Shown: positions 38,601 to 47,985, counted from the first letter of the stretch. The stretch: DNA of 64,000 nt from Bdellovibrionaceae bacterium UBA6502 (GCA_002436415.1 DJMA01000024.1:3599-67598), one strand, 5' to 3'. Numbers and translations: made by a program. Notes: generated by a model not told the origin, from the letters alone.

Positions 38601-38696
38601 GATCAAAATTTCGTTGGTAGCATCTACTGCTCTAGTACAGGCAAGTTGAAAAACTATTAAAGATAGAGCGAGCAATTTCACAATAACAGTAAACAT
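35622..38696 (-). CDS. Large repeat-containing lipoprotein
   Basis: 1024 aa from the ATG at 38696, chosen for GGGAGGA upstream (frame open to 38729). Lipobox FQLAC. The C-terminal 450 residues hold at least three, probably four, divergent tandem repeats of 100-120 residues, each with an early cysteine (VCVPFQL; FCKPMEV; LCLPMDV; GCSILKV), a D-x-G-x turn, and a later Cys after F-Y/N-D (DGADC; DEYDC; NDSTC; ADSTC). This suggests disulfide-linked immunoglobulin-like beta sandwiches, as in surface adhesins. The N-terminal half is also beta-rich. No enzymatic motif. Confidence 0.75.
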   Translation of the reverse strand: MFTVIVKLLALSLIVFQLACTRAVDATNEILIDASGFNNKLSVSGEEHPILTIFNAHVKGKVVVDERRCPAMSDDTYPVENCPAVLFGQAVDFGRQDFPSGESIVIQVVIATMDSTGNINFYFKGKEAVLESGANTLVFNTSEFNIVEGSSAQGNVVGYIPEHNNFAGRLVGGFKPDPNQPEFRIFSSVYAGGHFNIFMPAGVKMTFKVLDPNDSNSVRLVLFENQSLDEIIDSIPASSVSAMAVELPKRFRWWAGNSEAEFYPAEKFAIGFFSAEAGKLVARNDGNYLLNFDASPALFDSDLAGANSYYYCDDYSTINEPSDVLSSGVLKSGAPDCSQHLSIDPSAGVVTNSTAAIIKGSATPSGCSPVSGETFGVYQTSKLCYNLNLTHLGGDSYFTKGFFQELPSIPANDGFINASLTGSGDEIEITYGFLPGMGNIVSGAFTFLLNENQEGLVQDPINSGVNCTELAVGSKVTNIGHYDVKSYDPVAAISMVRADYSLRTTVKVPLIATLTSPMVAVCPYIKSNGKLFFSNNGLISKLSHLVGNGNPNPSLNYATKIQLQPIWGQGAFEDEVCVPFQLRTVDDNGDFAVFPDSGSFTLSPDFGNFYDGADCGNALSTFPANADDGIETFVYYKAGTSNTGSLSTPITISGNISGMTSDHSSGITVSAAADNPTDFVVRHDFSNSVVGFCKPMEVALINSSGALATSSIDQTFSLSLNAGDVDFYSDEYDCEAGSAPSTVFNVSGAYKDTLTIWVKANSTAPVDFDYSGLASSNVAIPTFTPTAPLPVAGVDIWLMGTSSSDEHFFTGLCLPMDVRFIDANGDNTVGDNSVIGLNIPPNITVFNDSTCSSPTSSVTAVTGVGEVSLYYRIDSIADFAITANPAWQSRGGVLNAADQSQSYMGFLDSYASVASAGCSILKVGITDASGNLLSDSPYFYSFSASSFWFNTSDITGDLIAGDTFHADSTCTSDISSGGAVSIANQAYVELGYNGSSTASYFLDPVISPAAPGFIIRTPTIGVSY

Positions 38697-38875
38697 GATA
38701 GATGATCCTCCCAACACACGAACCATCATAACTATCGGTATCTAGATTAAAGCACTATAGTTAATAGGGCTGCTTTCTCATTATGGAACTATTTTTTCGG
38801 TTTAATCTGAACTGCTAATTGTGGGAGATAAAGCAAAAGAGCTAAGACTCAAATTTTGTCTCAGAGAGAGATCAG

Positions 38876-39901
38876 CTAAAAAATCATTTGGACTTCAAGG
38901 CGAATCCCCGCTCTACCTTTAAAATTATACTCTCTTTCAAAGGATAAATAAGGGCTAAGCTTGTAAGTTAAAACTCGGTACAGCCAATTATGATGAAAAC
39001 CGCTAGACACAACAATAGAATCTAAATTGTATTTAGGTCGATTGATGGATTCAAAAATTACTTGATGAAGAAAGTAATAGCTATCTCCGCCAAGCAACTG
39101 CTCTAGGGCAAAACCATTATTTGCTTGTAGTAAATTTTCTTTGTTTTGGTATTCCCACTCGTTTAGTAAAATAAAAGTTAGTTTTGGGGAATAAGCCCAA
39201 TAGTTACTAAAGGTGGTAAAAATTCCTGTTCCATCCCGTGGTTTTGCATAAAAGGCTATATTTGGTCGGAACAACATTTTTTTAGCCCAATTGATTTTTT
39301 GTTCGAACTTTAATCGCCAAGAAACACCAACACCTGGTGAAACCTCTAGACGAGGACGTAAATCCACGTCCACATCTCCGAGGGTCTTTTCCCAATTGAT
39401 GGAAGTACCAAAACTTTCATCAGGATTATTCCTCTGAACACGACTGCGATTTACACCACGAGATGCTTCATCACTATCATAGGAAGAAAAGTTTAGCTTA
39501 AATTTCTCTTCTAAATTAGGGAGTCTTAAGTGAAAGTTAACCAAAGGATTGTAGCTAAACTCCCCTCCTTCGGAATAATCAAACTGATTCACAATCACTA
39601 GACTAGATTCGTTGTCTTTTGAAGTGTAATCATCTCCTGATAAAAACATATCAATTTCTTCAGCAAAGGTATTCACCTCCTCGGAAATCTCTATATTTTT
39701 GCGAATGAATATCTCCCCCGTCTTTTCTTTTTTCTCTTCTTTTTTCTTTTTTTGATTTTCTTTTCGCTTTTTACGAATCTGTCTTCTTTTAGCCTTTTCA
39801 GCCTTGGATAACTCCGATTTAGTCTGAGCTCTAGCGGCTTGGTCCAAGCCTAAAACAGAAAACGCCATAAGCATCAAAATAAAATAGTTTATTTTTTTCA
39901 A
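38876..39901 (-). CDS. Putative outer-membrane beta-barrel protein with charged N-terminal coil
   Basis: 341 aa. The signal peptide ends near ARAQ, followed by a very basic/acidic stretch (about 30-62, KRRQIRKKRKENQKKKKEEK) and then alternating strands ending in LEVQMIF, a C-terminal Phe typical of BAM substrates. It is the last gene of an operon with MscS; its start overlaps the preceding stop by 4 bp (ATGA). The charged segment would sit in the periplasm and might contact peptidoglycan or the channel. Confidence 0.7.
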   Translation of the reverse strand: MKKINYFILMLMAFSVLGLDQAARAQTKSELSKAEKAKRRQIRKKRKENQKKKKEEKKEKTGEIFIRKNIEISEEVNTFAEEIDMFLSGDDYTSKDNESSLVIVNQFDYSEGGEFSYNPLVNFHLRLPNLEEKFKLNFSSYDSDEASRGVNRSRVQRNNPDESFGTSINWEKTLGDVDVDLRPRLEVSPGVGVSWRLKFEQKINWAKKMLFRPNIAFYAKPRDGTGIFTTFSNYWAYSPKLTFILLNEWEYQNKENLLQANNGFALEQLLGGDSYYFLHQVIFESINRPKYNLDSIVVSSGFHHNWLYRVLTYKLSPYLSFEREYNFKGRAGIRLEVQMIF

Positions 39902-40488
39902 GGCACTACACCTCGATACAACAACATAACCGCTGAATGATTGGATTCCTCACCCTCTTTGTGAAAAAGCAAATAACTATACCGATAATCAAAAACAAAA
40001 GCAGATTTTTTCGTTGAAAAAATCTCTAACTGCAAACTGAAGTCCCCCGAATAAGAAGACTCTTTTGCAGAAGAAAGCTCTAATCCAGAACTGTCCCCAC
40101 CAGAAGAGATCACTTTCTCAGCGCCAACAAGGTAATGACTGGCCAAGCCTAAAGCAACCGAAGCTTGGTCAAACAACCATTTTCTATAGCCTAGAGTAAT
40201 ATAAACCCTAGGAGAAGCTGAATACATGTAGCCCAAATCAGAATCGTTAAAATATCTTTTTTCAAAATATAAAAACTGAAGTTCAATGCTTGAATCATTC
40301 GGCATGCCACCTTCAACATTCAAAGCCATTCCCGTTTTAACAGAATCTACCTCTTTAAATTGGGTAGAATCAATTATACTACGATAAAAGTAAGGACCAA
40401 ATGCATAGCGAAACTGCCCCGGCTCTGGTGCCGAGGCATAACTTGTATTTGCTAACAATAAAATTAAAAAACTAAAAATAGAACGCAA
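39898..40488 (-). CDS. Putative outer-membrane beta-barrel protein
   Basis: 196 aa with a signal peptide ending near YASA. The mature part has alternating aromatic/polar strands (FRYAFGPYFYRS; IELQFLYFEKRYF; RVYITLGYRKWLF; SAFVFDYRYSYLLF). It begins three bases after the mscS-type stop and overlaps the next gene by 4 bp. No family assigned. Being fixed between the MscS channel and another barrel suggests a shared envelope function. Confidence 0.68.
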   Translation of the reverse strand: MRSIFSFLILLLANTSYASAPEPGQFRYAFGPYFYRSIIDSTQFKEVDSVKTGMALNVEGGMPNDSSIELQFLYFEKRYFNDSDLGYMYSASPRVYITLGYRKWLFDQASVALGLASHYLVGAEKVISSGGDSSGLELSSAKESSYSGDFSLQLEIFSTKKSAFVFDYRYSYLLFHKEGEESNHSAVMLLYRGVVP

Positions 40489-40491
40489 GGT

Positions 40492-42228
40492 TTAATCCAT
40501 AAAGGCAGGTGTAAACAAGCCCTTTCCCTTTGGCATAGCTTTAGAACCATCGGGACCATAAGACTTTGCTAATGTAGAGTATTCTTCGTCATTTACAACT
40601 TTTGCAGCAATAGGCTCTTGGTTTTGCAAATACAAACTTTGAGTTGGAAAGGCAAACTCAACTCCAATATCTTCTGCTAATCTCATGGCTTCTAAAAAGA
40701 TATTTTGCTTTTGCAAAAGCTCCATCCCATGATCAGGCACATCTAAAAACACATTTATCAAAACATTTAAACTAAAATCCCCATACTCACTAAAAGCAAT
40801 GTTAAAGCCTTGCTTAACGGTGTATGGATTTGCTCGAATGATATTTTTTAATCCCTCTAAAAAGGCTTCCATTTGGGCAGGGCTAGTATCATAGGTTAAT
40901 CCCAAAGTAGTTCTTAAACGCCTAGTTTTTCTGCGCCCCATATTATCGATATTAACATTTGCTAGAGAAGAATTAGGCACACTAATTTGTGAGCCATAAA
41001 AACTTCTAATTTTCGTAGAACGAAATCCAATTTCTTCCACAGAACCTTCTACTCCGTTAAATACAATATGATCGCCAACACGAAACGGCTTATCTAACAA
41101 AATCATAAAGCTACCAAAAAGATTGGCGCAAGCGTCTTTTGCCGCCAAGGCAAATGCCAAACCACCAAGCCCTAAACCAGCCAATACACTCATCACATTT
41201 ACACCAAGATTTTGCACCGCTATCAAAGCACCAAATATCACAGTAAAAATACGTAACGACTTACGAATCAAAGGCACTAGTTGATCATCTAATGGAAAGT
41301 CAGTCGCTGCCGCTTTCGTACCTAAATAAGAGGTAAAAACATCAACTAATTGGTAAGCCAATTTAATTACAAAAAAGCTTAAAAGAACTTTTAAAAGCAC
41401 ATCTAAAATTAAGAATGAATTGCCTTCAAGATTTATCACACGAATGCTTAAAAACCAAAACAAACAAGCAGCTATACTGCCTAGAGTATACTCTGAGGCC
41501 TCAATGATTTTATCATCCCAATCCGTTTGTGATTTATCGGTAAACTTTTTTATATTGTCTACCACAAAGAAAATGACCTTACGCAAGATCAGACCAATTA
41601 GAATGGAAAAGAACAAAGCGAGGATTTGCCATTTTGGCATAAAAAGAGTTTCTCCTTTTAGCCACTCTGGCACTTCCGTTTCATACCAAGGCTTAGAGTA
41701 AGAGGCCCCCATTCCACTTCCAGCAACATAAGGTACATGCTTTACTCGGGAGAAAAACTCACGGGCACGCAAAATAGTGTCTTTCGTAAAAAGCCACTCC
41801 CCTTGACGTTCCCCCTCTTGCTGCAAAGATATCTTTATCTCGGTATCTTTGAGTCGCCATTTTTTAAGGGAAGAAGAACTGACCAATTCATCAGAAGGAA
41901 CTTTTTCGTAATCTAATAAAATCACACGATCCATGGTTTCTTTTAAGAACACAGCTGCTCTTTTTGAGAAAGTCTCTTTATCTGTGTGCTTAATGTCTTC
42001 TAGGTCAAAAGTTCTAATGGCATCAAAAATTCGTTTTTCTAATTTAGAATCTTTTGTCTCCACACCTCTCTTATAGTCGCTCATGGCATCGTAAAAACTC
42101 TTAAGAGTCGCTCTAGGACTATCTGTTTTTACGGGGTGAAGAAGTTGGGAGCGATCGATTTCAGCAAAACTGGCTTGGCATAAAAGAATGCCGGCAATCA
42201 CCGGCATTAATAGTTTCAAAATAGTCAT
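40492..42228 (-). CDS. MscS-family mechanosensitive channel with periplasmic N-terminal domain
   Basis: 578 aa. Signal-like N-terminus (PVIAGILLCQASFA), then a periplasmic helical region of about 170 residues, several membrane helices (from about 195), and the MscS core: pore helix VMSVLAGLGLGGLAFALAAKDACANLFGSF, then DKPFRVGDHIVFNGVEGSVEEIGFRSTKIRSFYGSQISVPNS. It releases osmolytes across the inner membrane on osmotic downshock. The gene before it ends 19 bp upstream and the gene after begins three bases downstream, so it is central to a four-gene operon with barrel-type proteins. Confidence 0.9.
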   Translation of the reverse strand: MTILKLLMPVIAGILLCQASFAEIDRSQLLHPVKTDSPRATLKSFYDAMSDYKRGVETKDSKLEKRIFDAIRTFDLEDIKHTDKETFSKRAAVFLKETMDRVILLDYEKVPSDELVSSSSLKKWRLKDTEIKISLQQEGERQGEWLFTKDTILRAREFFSRVKHVPYVAGSGMGASYSKPWYETEVPEWLKGETLFMPKWQILALFFSILIGLILRKVIFFVVDNIKKFTDKSQTDWDDKIIEASEYTLGSIAACLFWFLSIRVINLEGNSFLILDVLLKVLLSFFVIKLAYQLVDVFTSYLGTKAAATDFPLDDQLVPLIRKSLRIFTVIFGALIAVQNLGVNVMSVLAGLGLGGLAFALAAKDACANLFGSFMILLDKPFRVGDHIVFNGVEGSVEEIGFRSTKIRSFYGSQISVPNSSLANVNIDNMGRRKTRRLRTTLGLTYDTSPAQMEAFLEGLKNIIRANPYTVKQGFNIAFSEYGDFSLNVLINVFLDVPDHGMELLQKQNIFLEAMRLAEDIGVEFAFPTQSLYLQNQEPIAAKVVNDEEYSTLAKSYGPDGSKAMPKGKGLFTPAFMD

Positions 42229-42247
42229 TCAAAAAAATCCTTAAATT

Positions 42248-42760
42248 TTAGAGAGAGAAATCTGCACTTAGTCCGATAGTTAGGCCTTTATCACGTAAAG
42301 AGTCTTTATCGTAGGCAGTATTAAAATACTCTAAGTTAATGTTCACAATCGGTAACATCGTAAACATAACACCAAATTTAGTTCCGTCACCTGAATAATC
42401 CGTAGTATCAGTATCTAATTTAGCTGTGTAATAACCTGCCAAAAGATTAAACGGAATCACTGGCGGAGCAAAAATAAAAGTAGCACCTAGTCTTGAAGAA
42501 TCAGCACTTTTTGTAGCTCCGCCAATTTCTGCATCCAAACTACCAGCACTATAATCTAAAGCTAAAACAAAAACCGCTAAATCATAGCCAAGTCTTGCTC
42601 CGATAGTTGTACCTTTTAATCCATCAACGTTGATACCGCTGGCATCTAAAGACAAAGCATTGTAATCCATTTTTGGCTCAATATAGAAACCTGCCATAGA
42701 TTGGGCTGAGTAAAACGATATTCCTGCAATTACAAAAAATAAGGTCCAAATTCTTTTCAT
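42248..42760 (-). CDS. Putative outer-membrane beta-barrel protein (OmpW/OmpA-like small barrel)
   Basis: 170 aa from the ATG at 42760 (TAGGAG upstream). The signal peptide ends near SMAG. About eight strands with repeated acidic turns (LDASGINVDGLKG; LDTDTTDYSGDG) and the C-terminal Phe in LSADFSL suggest a small eight-stranded barrel. It leads the operon with the MscS-type channel. Divergent from the AGCS symporter gene. Confidence 0.75.
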   Translation of the reverse strand: MKRIWTLFFVIAGISFYSAQSMAGFYIEPKMDYNALSLDASGINVDGLKGTTIGARLGYDLAVFVLALDYSAGSLDAEIGGATKSADSSRLGATFIFAPPVIPFNLLAGYYTAKLDTDTTDYSGDGTKFGVMFTMLPIVNINLEYFNTAYDKDSLRDKGLTIGLSADFSL

Positions 42761-42971
42761 AAACACTCCTAGCTGTTCTTGTTTAATTAGCCTGGTAATT
42801 ATTTCTCAACTAACACTAGTAAGGCTAGATAAAATTCAGGAAAATAGGCAAAATGACATTCCGCTTAACAGACAAAAAGCTTTGTATTATCTTAGGTTTA
42901 GCAATAAACAGAGAGTTTAAAGCAAAAAACGCGACGGGGGTCGGCTTTTTTTGCGAAATCAGGAGAAGGAA

Positions 42972-44360
42972 ATGTCAGAATTTTTAGCAGTCCTCGTGGA
43001 TTACGCGTGGGGCTTACCACTTTTAGTACTTTTAATGGGTGGCGGTATCGGATTGGTAATCCACTCTCGCTTCTTACCACTGACCGGCTTTTTACACGCT
43101 TTTAAAATTGTTAGCGGAAAATTTCATCACGGCCAAAAACAAGCCATTGGCCAAATCTCTCACTTCCAAGCTTTAAGTAATGCCTTAGCTGCAACGATTG
43201 GAATGGGAAACATTGCTGGTGTGGCAGTGGCTATATCTCAAGGTGGGCCAGGGGCTATCTTTTGGATGTGGATTGCTGGCCTTATAGGGATGAACACCAA
43301 ATTTTACGAATGTACATTAGCCTTACTATACAGAGGTAAAGACTATAAAGGTGAAGTTCAGGGTGGTCCGATGTATGTCATCGAAGAAGCCTTAAAAGAC
43401 AAGTTAGGTGGACTCAGCAAGTTTCTAGCTTATTTCTTTGCAATATGTGGTCTAATCGGAACATTATGCTTGTTTCAAGTTAACCAGCTAAGCGCCTATG
43501 TTGTTGATCAGTTCTTTTCCGCTCATGCCGAAAGCTTTCAATTTAATGTTAAAGTTGCAGTAGGTGTATTTAGCGCAGGTCTTGTATTGTGGACTCTATT
43601 AGGTGGCTTAAAAAGGTTATCTAACTTTACCGCAAAAATGGTTCCAGGAATGTGTTTACTCTACGTAATCAGCTGCGTTTATATCTTGTTTTACAATATG
43701 GAAAACATTCCTGTGATGCTGAAACTCATCTTCACCGAAGCTCTTGGTTGGGATTCCGTTGCCGGCGGTATTTCTGGGGAAGTAATTCGAAGAGTTTTAA
43801 ACATCGGTATTAAACGGGCCGCTTTCTCAAATGAAGCAGGGGTTGGTACGGCTCCAATGGCCCACTCCAATACAAAAACCTCAGAACCAGTTTCTGAGGG
43901 ATATGTAGCTATGCTCGGACCCTTTTTAGATACAATTGTTGTTTGTACGCTAACAGCTTTAGTAATTCTTGTAAGCCTAAGCCCTGCTGAAATGAAAGAT
44001 GCAGACGGAATCGTTATGACAACGAGAGCCTTTGAAAATGCCTTGCCAGGAATTGGTAACTACTTTCTTGGTGCCGCAGTTTTATTATTTTCTCTTTCGA
44101 CAATGATGGGATACTCTAACTACAATCAAAAATGTTGGGACTTTGTTTTTCGTGGAAAATTCATTTTTAACGACACCTTTTTTAAAATTTGGTTTTGTGC
44201 CACGATTTTATTTGGAGCCATTAGCGCAGGCGATGACGTGGTAAATATACTAGACATAGGCTTTGCCTTCATGGCAATCCCCAATATGCTGGCAACAATT
44301 ATGCTTGCGCCTAAAATTAAAGCGGCGCTACTTGAGTACAACAATAAGTACTTAAAATAG
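42972..44360 (+). CDS. Alanine/glycine:cation symporter (AGCS) family transporter
   Basis: 462 aa from the ATG at 42972 preceded by AGGAGAAGG. Polytopic, with AGCS signatures: SALAATIGMGNIAGVA-like segment (SNALAATIGMGNIAG), GGPGAIFWMW, GGPMYVIEEAL, and RAAFSNEAGVGTAPMAHS. Sodium-coupled uptake of alanine or glycine at the inner membrane is the family function. Its end is followed by a hairpin and a terminator, so it is monocistronic. Confidence 0.93.
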   Translation: MSEFLAVLVDYAWGLPLLVLLMGGGIGLVIHSRFLPLTGFLHAFKIVSGKFHHGQKQAIGQISHFQALSNALAATIGMGNIAGVAVAISQGGPGAIFWMWIAGLIGMNTKFYECTLALLYRGKDYKGEVQGGPMYVIEEALKDKLGGLSKFLAYFFAICGLIGTLCLFQVNQLSAYVVDQFFSAHAESFQFNVKVAVGVFSAGLVLWTLLGGLKRLSNFTAKMVPGMCLLYVISCVYILFYNMENIPVMLKLIFTEALGWDSVAGGISGEVIRRVLNIGIKRAAFSNEAGVGTAPMAHSNTKTSEPVSEGYVAMLGPFLDTIVVCTLTALVILVSLSPAEMKDADGIVMTTRAFENALPGIGNYFLGAAVLLFSLSTMMGYSNYNQKCWDFVFRGKFIFNDTFFKIWFCATILFGAISAGDDVVNILDIGFAFMAIPNMLATIMLAPKIKAALLEYNNKYLK

Positions 44361-44371
44361 GTCGAAACATT

Positions 44372-44398
44372 ACTTTGGTAGCGAATCACTACCAAAGT
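44372..44398 (+). other. Perfect 10-bp hairpin after the symporter gene
   Basis: ACTTTGGTAG (44372-44381) / CTACCAAAGT (44389-44398), loop CGAATCA. It lacks a T-run, and the true terminator follows 15 bp later. It might protect the 3' end or bind a regulator. Confidence 0.45.
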
Positions 44399-44412
44399 GT
44401 AATATTTCAAAT

Positions 44413-44448
44413 AAAAAGCTCTTTACTTTTGGTTAAGAGCTTTTTTTT
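44413..44448 (+). terminator. Intrinsic terminator of the symporter gene
   Basis: AAAAAGCTCTT (44413-44423) / AAGAGCTTTTT (44435-44445) with a T-run to 44448. It lies just upstream of the kinase gene. Confidence 0.85.
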
Positions 44449-44506
44449 ATTGAAGGAATCCCTAAACCTCAATCTAGATTGTACCGATTTAGAAGAGGGA
44501 GATTCC

Positions 44507-46279
44507 ATGTTAAACAAGAACTTAAAAGATCGCTTCAACAGCTATTTAGTAGGCTTTGCCTTAGTTTTATGTGGTCTATTGTTCTTGAACAGCTATTACC
44601 AACATAGCCAGTTAGAGATCTTAAATTCAAATTGGATAGAAAAATCAAAAGAAGAGCCAGAACTGAGTGATCTCCTTGAAAAAGTGAATCGCAATATGGG
44701 ATTCGGTGGCTACAGTCATTACCTTCAAAAGTACATTACAAGTAAAGAGCTACAACACAAAATGCTAGCCATCAGTAAAGCTGAGAACACAGTAAGTAGC
44801 CTAAGTCTATTGGCGGAAAAAGCAAACAGTCCAGAAATTACTACAAACATTGAAATCATCAAAAACAATATCAAAAAGCAAATCGAACAAATAAACAACG
44901 AACTCTATACCAATAGCAAAGATAAGGACTTTGATAGCATTAAAGCCCTAGAAGAAGTTTCAAAGGCAATTAAAGCGCGTAGAAAATTAGTTCAAGATGA
45001 ACACTCTCGGATCATACAAAAATTCCAAACACAAATCATATACTCAAACTTTGCCTTGGGCCTATTGATTGTCTTTTTGATCTATATCAGCATTTTAAAG
45101 GTAAACAGAGACCATCAAAACATTGATGAAAACATGCAAATTCTAAACTTCGTGCAAAATCGCAGTGGTGAATCCTGGTGGACCTGGCAAATGCTTAAAG
45201 ACGAAATGGAAGTATCAAAAAGCTTTTGGAAAGCCTTAGGTTATAAAAAACCACTGAAAAAAATCCATTTTTCAGAATGGCAAAACTTGGTCCATCCCGA
45301 AGATTTAGAACAATGCATGGAACACTTTAAAATGCACTGGGAAAGTGAGGGTAGCTACCCCATCCAACAAACACTGAGAATGAAACACAAAAGTGGTCAT
45401 TGGATACATTTTTTAACCAATATAGCGGTCATTGAATGGTCCAAAGACAAAAGCCCTGTTAAGATGATGGGAGCTCATTCAAATGTAAACAAGCTAGTTG
45501 TAACGCAACAAGAATTAGCGCAAGAAAAAGAAAGAAAAAGCTTTTACGAAAAGCTCTCCGCTGTCAGTCACCTAGCCGGCAGCATCGCTCATGAGATTAA
45601 TAATCCACTTGCTATTCTATCTGGACACAGCCGAGTTTTAAAAACACTTACACTTAAAAACCGAGTGGAAAGTAAAACCTTCTTAGACTCCATCGATACC
45701 ATGGATCAAACCATCTTAAGAATTGGAAACATAATTAAAAGCCTTCGAAGCTTAACTAGAGATAACTCGCAAACAGAAATACAAAATTTTTCTCTAAAAG
45801 ACTTGATTGATGAAGTGGTGGTTCTTTGCCAAGACAGAGCCAGTAGAACTGACTGTTATATAGATACTGAGTTAACCCAAGGGATATTCGTCAGTGGACG
45901 TCGTACTCAAATTGGACAAGTTTTTATTAATTTATTTAACAATTCCTTTTCCGCCCTTCGAGAGTTAGACAATAGATGGATTCGTATCGAGGCCTTGGAT
46001 CTACACGACAAAACCGTAATCTATTTTACAGATTCTGGTAATGGCATTCCAGAAAAAGATCAAAACCAAATTATGGAAGCCTTTTTTACAACCAAGAAAA
46101 CTGGTGAAAGTACTGGCATTGGACTAAGTACTAACAAAAGCATCATCGATTTGCATAGTGGTGAATTTTACCTAAACACAAGCAGTGAAAACACTAGCTT
46201 TGTCATTGAACTTCCTAAAGTATCAAACTCTAACTTAAAATTAGTTGCAGAAGAAAATGACCAAAAAATAAGTTCTTAA
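44507..46279 (+). CDS. Membrane-bound PAS-domain sensor histidine kinase
   Basis: 590 aa from the ATG at 44507, set by GAGGGAGA upstream; the frame extends to 44375 across the terminator and is not coding there. Two membrane helices (about 13-30 and 175-195) enclose a helical periplasmic sensor. A PAS domain (SWWTWQMLKDEMEVSKSFWK) follows, then HisKA (SHLAGSIAHEINNPLAIL, phospho-His) and HATPase_c (FTDSGNGIPEKDQ; GESTGIGLSTN). No receiver domain and no adjacent regulator, so its output partner is unknown. Confidence 0.92.
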   Translation: MLNKNLKDRFNSYLVGFALVLCGLLFLNSYYQHSQLEILNSNWIEKSKEEPELSDLLEKVNRNMGFGGYSHYLQKYITSKELQHKMLAISKAENTVSSLSLLAEKANSPEITTNIEIIKNNIKKQIEQINNELYTNSKDKDFDSIKALEEVSKAIKARRKLVQDEHSRIIQKFQTQIIYSNFALGLLIVFLIYISILKVNRDHQNIDENMQILNFVQNRSGESWWTWQMLKDEMEVSKSFWKALGYKKPLKKIHFSEWQNLVHPEDLEQCMEHFKMHWESEGSYPIQQTLRMKHKSGHWIHFLTNIAVIEWSKDKSPVKMMGAHSNVNKLVVTQQELAQEKERKSFYEKLSAVSHLAGSIAHEINNPLAILSGHSRVLKTLTLKNRVESKTFLDSIDTMDQTILRIGNIIKSLRSLTRDNSQTEIQNFSLKDLIDEVVVLCQDRASRTDCYIDTELTQGIFVSGRRTQIGQVFINLFNNSFSALRELDNRWIRIEALDLHDKTVIYFTDSGNGIPEKDQNQIMEAFFTTKKTGESTGIGLSTNKSIIDLHSGEFYLNTSSENTSFVIELPKVSNSNLKLVAEENDQKISS

Positions 46280-46287
46280 AATTTAGT

Positions 46288-46755
46288 TTATAATTTTTTA
46301 GCTCTAGAAACTTCAGCCTGCTCGTTCCTGAAGTTCTCAAGCTTTTTGTATATAGCACCATCAGAAACAGCTAAGATACGAAGTGCCAATAAACCAGCAT
46401 TAAAAGAATTATTAATAGCGACAGTAGCAACCGGAACACCTTTGGGCATTTGCACAATGGACAGCAGTGAATCCATGCCATCTAAAGTTTTAAGTTGCAC
46501 TGGCACACCAATCACTGGAACCGAACTGAGAGAGGCTAACATTCCTGGCAAATGAGCCGCTCCGCCTGCTCCAGCGATTATTAGAGAATAGCCTTTCTCT
46601 TTTGCCTCTTTACCAAAAAGAATCATATCTTCCGGTGTCCTATGAGCAGACAAAACCCTAGCTTCACACTCCACGGAAAAATCCTTTAAAAGCTCTACAG
46701 CCGCCTTCATTACCGGAAAATCTGAATCACTTCCCATTACCACTGCCACTTTCAT
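46288..46755 (-). CDS. purE: N5-carboxyaminoimidazole ribonucleotide mutase
   Basis: 155 aa class I PurE with [10 protein letters not shown] near the N-terminus and LSAHRTPE (catalytic His and Ser), then [12 protein letters not shown]. It converts N5-CAIR made by PurK to CAIR. It overlaps purK by 4 bp (ATGA), so both are translated together. It is convergent with the histidine kinase gene, nine bases apart. Confidence 0.95.
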   Translation of the reverse strand: MKVAVVMGSDSDFPVMKAAVELLKDFSVECEARVLSAHRTPEDMILFGKEAKEKGYSLIIAGAGGAAHLPGMLASLSSVPVIGVPVQLKTLDGMDSLLSIVQMPKGVPVATVAINNSFNAGLLALRILAVSDGAIYKKLENFRNEQAEVSRAKKL

Positions 46756-47843
46756 AGTTTAACCTCTTTCTGTATAAAGTTAAGTCGCTCTGTCATTTTG
46801 TTTTTATCATTACCAAGAACATTTAAGTGCCCCATCTTTCTACCCAAACGAGACTGCTTTTTATTGTACAGATGAATAAACTCACCTTTTAAAAGTTCGG
46901 GAAAAGCACTGCTCTCCCCTTCCTCTAAATTACCCAATAAATTAATCATCATAGCTTTTTCTGCCAAAAGCTCAAGTCTTGGAAAATCAAGCCCAAGTAT
47001 AGCTGCTAAATGCAAATCAAATTGGGAATAGTTAAAAGCATCCATTGTGTAATGGGCACTATTATGTGGCCTAGGAGAGCATTCGTTATAAAGAATTTCT
47101 CCGTTCATGCATTCAAAAAACTCTACACTCATTATGCCATGATAGTCTATTTTGTTAGCCAGCAATTGGCAGCTTTCTTCAATGATGTTTTTTTGTTTTT
47201 CAGTAAGCTCAGCCGGAAACTCTACCCTAATACAAATTCCGTTTTTTTGAATGCTTTCTACAATTGGATAAAAAATAAATTCATCGTTCTTTTTAGACCT
47301 AGCAAAACTAATTGCCAATTCTCTTTTCAGTGGGACAAAGTCTTCAATGATATATTTTTTTTGAGCATCCATATTCGCTAGAAAAAATTCTTTGTCTTTT
47401 TCATTACGAATCAAAAAAGTACCATAGCCATCATAACCACCTTTGATGGCCTTAATCACCGATGGCACTGTAATTTGCTCTGTAGCTTCTAATAAGGAGA
47501 ACTTTCCTATCGCTATACCTAATTCTTGGGCCAAGTTTTTTTCAGAAAGCTTATCTCCGATAGTAAGAAGCGTATTTGCAGAAGGTAGAAACTTAGATTT
47601 CTCAAAATTTACTAAAGCGGAAAAATCGATAAACTCATTTTCAAAAGTACAAAGTTTGCATTGCTCAGCAAATGTTAGAATATCATTAGAGCTGTAGATA
47701 TCCCCTACAATATGTTCGCCTAAACCCAGGCAAGGACCATCAAAATCTTTTCCTAAAAAAGCAATTGATAAGCCTTTTGCTAGCTTTGCTTCAGCAAGCA
47801 TCTTTGCTAGCTGCCCATCTCCAATGATACCAAGATCAAACAT
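46752..47843 (-). CDS. purK: N5-carboxyaminoimidazole ribonucleotide synthase
   Basis: 363 aa from the ATG at 47843 (CAGGAG upstream; the frame runs to 47900). ATP-grasp enzyme making N5-CAIR from AIR, bicarbonate and ATP. Seen: [24 protein letters not shown] N-terminus, [16 protein letters not shown] (ATP binding), and [17 protein letters not shown], the PurK signature. Pairs with purE; transcribed divergently from the main purine operon at 47986. Confidence 0.95.
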   Translation of the reverse strand: MFDLGIIGDGQLAKMLAEAKLAKGLSIAFLGKDFDGPCLGLGEHIVGDIYSSNDILTFAEQCKLCTFENEFIDFSALVNFEKSKFLPSANTLLTIGDKLSEKNLAQELGIAIGKFSLLEATEQITVPSVIKAIKGGYDGYGTFLIRNEKDKEFFLANMDAQKKYIIEDFVPLKRELAISFARSKKNDEFIFYPIVESIQKNGICIRVEFPAELTEKQKNIIEESCQLLANKIDYHGIMSVEFFECMNGEILYNECSPRPHNSAHYTMDAFNYSQFDLHLAAILGLDFPRLELLAEKAMMINLLGNLEEGESSAFPELLKGEFIHLYNKKQSRLGRKMGHLNVLGNDKNKMTERLNFIQKEVKL

Positions 47844-47920
47844 AAATTCTCCTGTCACAGTTATTACAGAATTTCGAAAAGCATACAAGAATGACTTCAT
47901 GAATCACTAAAGATTTTTTA

Positions 47921-47948
47921 TTGCAAAGAATTGATTTGATCGTAAAGT
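47921..47948 (+). promoter_or_regulatory. Possible promoter of the purine operon
   Basis: TTGCAA (47921-47926) and TAAAGT (47943-47948) with a 16-bp spacer in the 142-bp gap between purK and purF. No riboswitch-like aptamer or clear PurR box is visible. Weak match. Confidence 0.35.
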
Positions 47949-47985
47949 AAAGGGCGTAAACTTCCAAACAATAAGGACTGCGTTC

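Noticed and set aside
44375..44506. Longer N-terminus of the PAS histidine kinase
   Set aside because: This part crosses two hairpins including the symporter terminator; a good ribosome binding site exists at 44507.
47844..47985. Purine riboswitch upstream of purF
   Set aside because: The gap is short and AT-rich, and no conserved aptamer core could be recognised.
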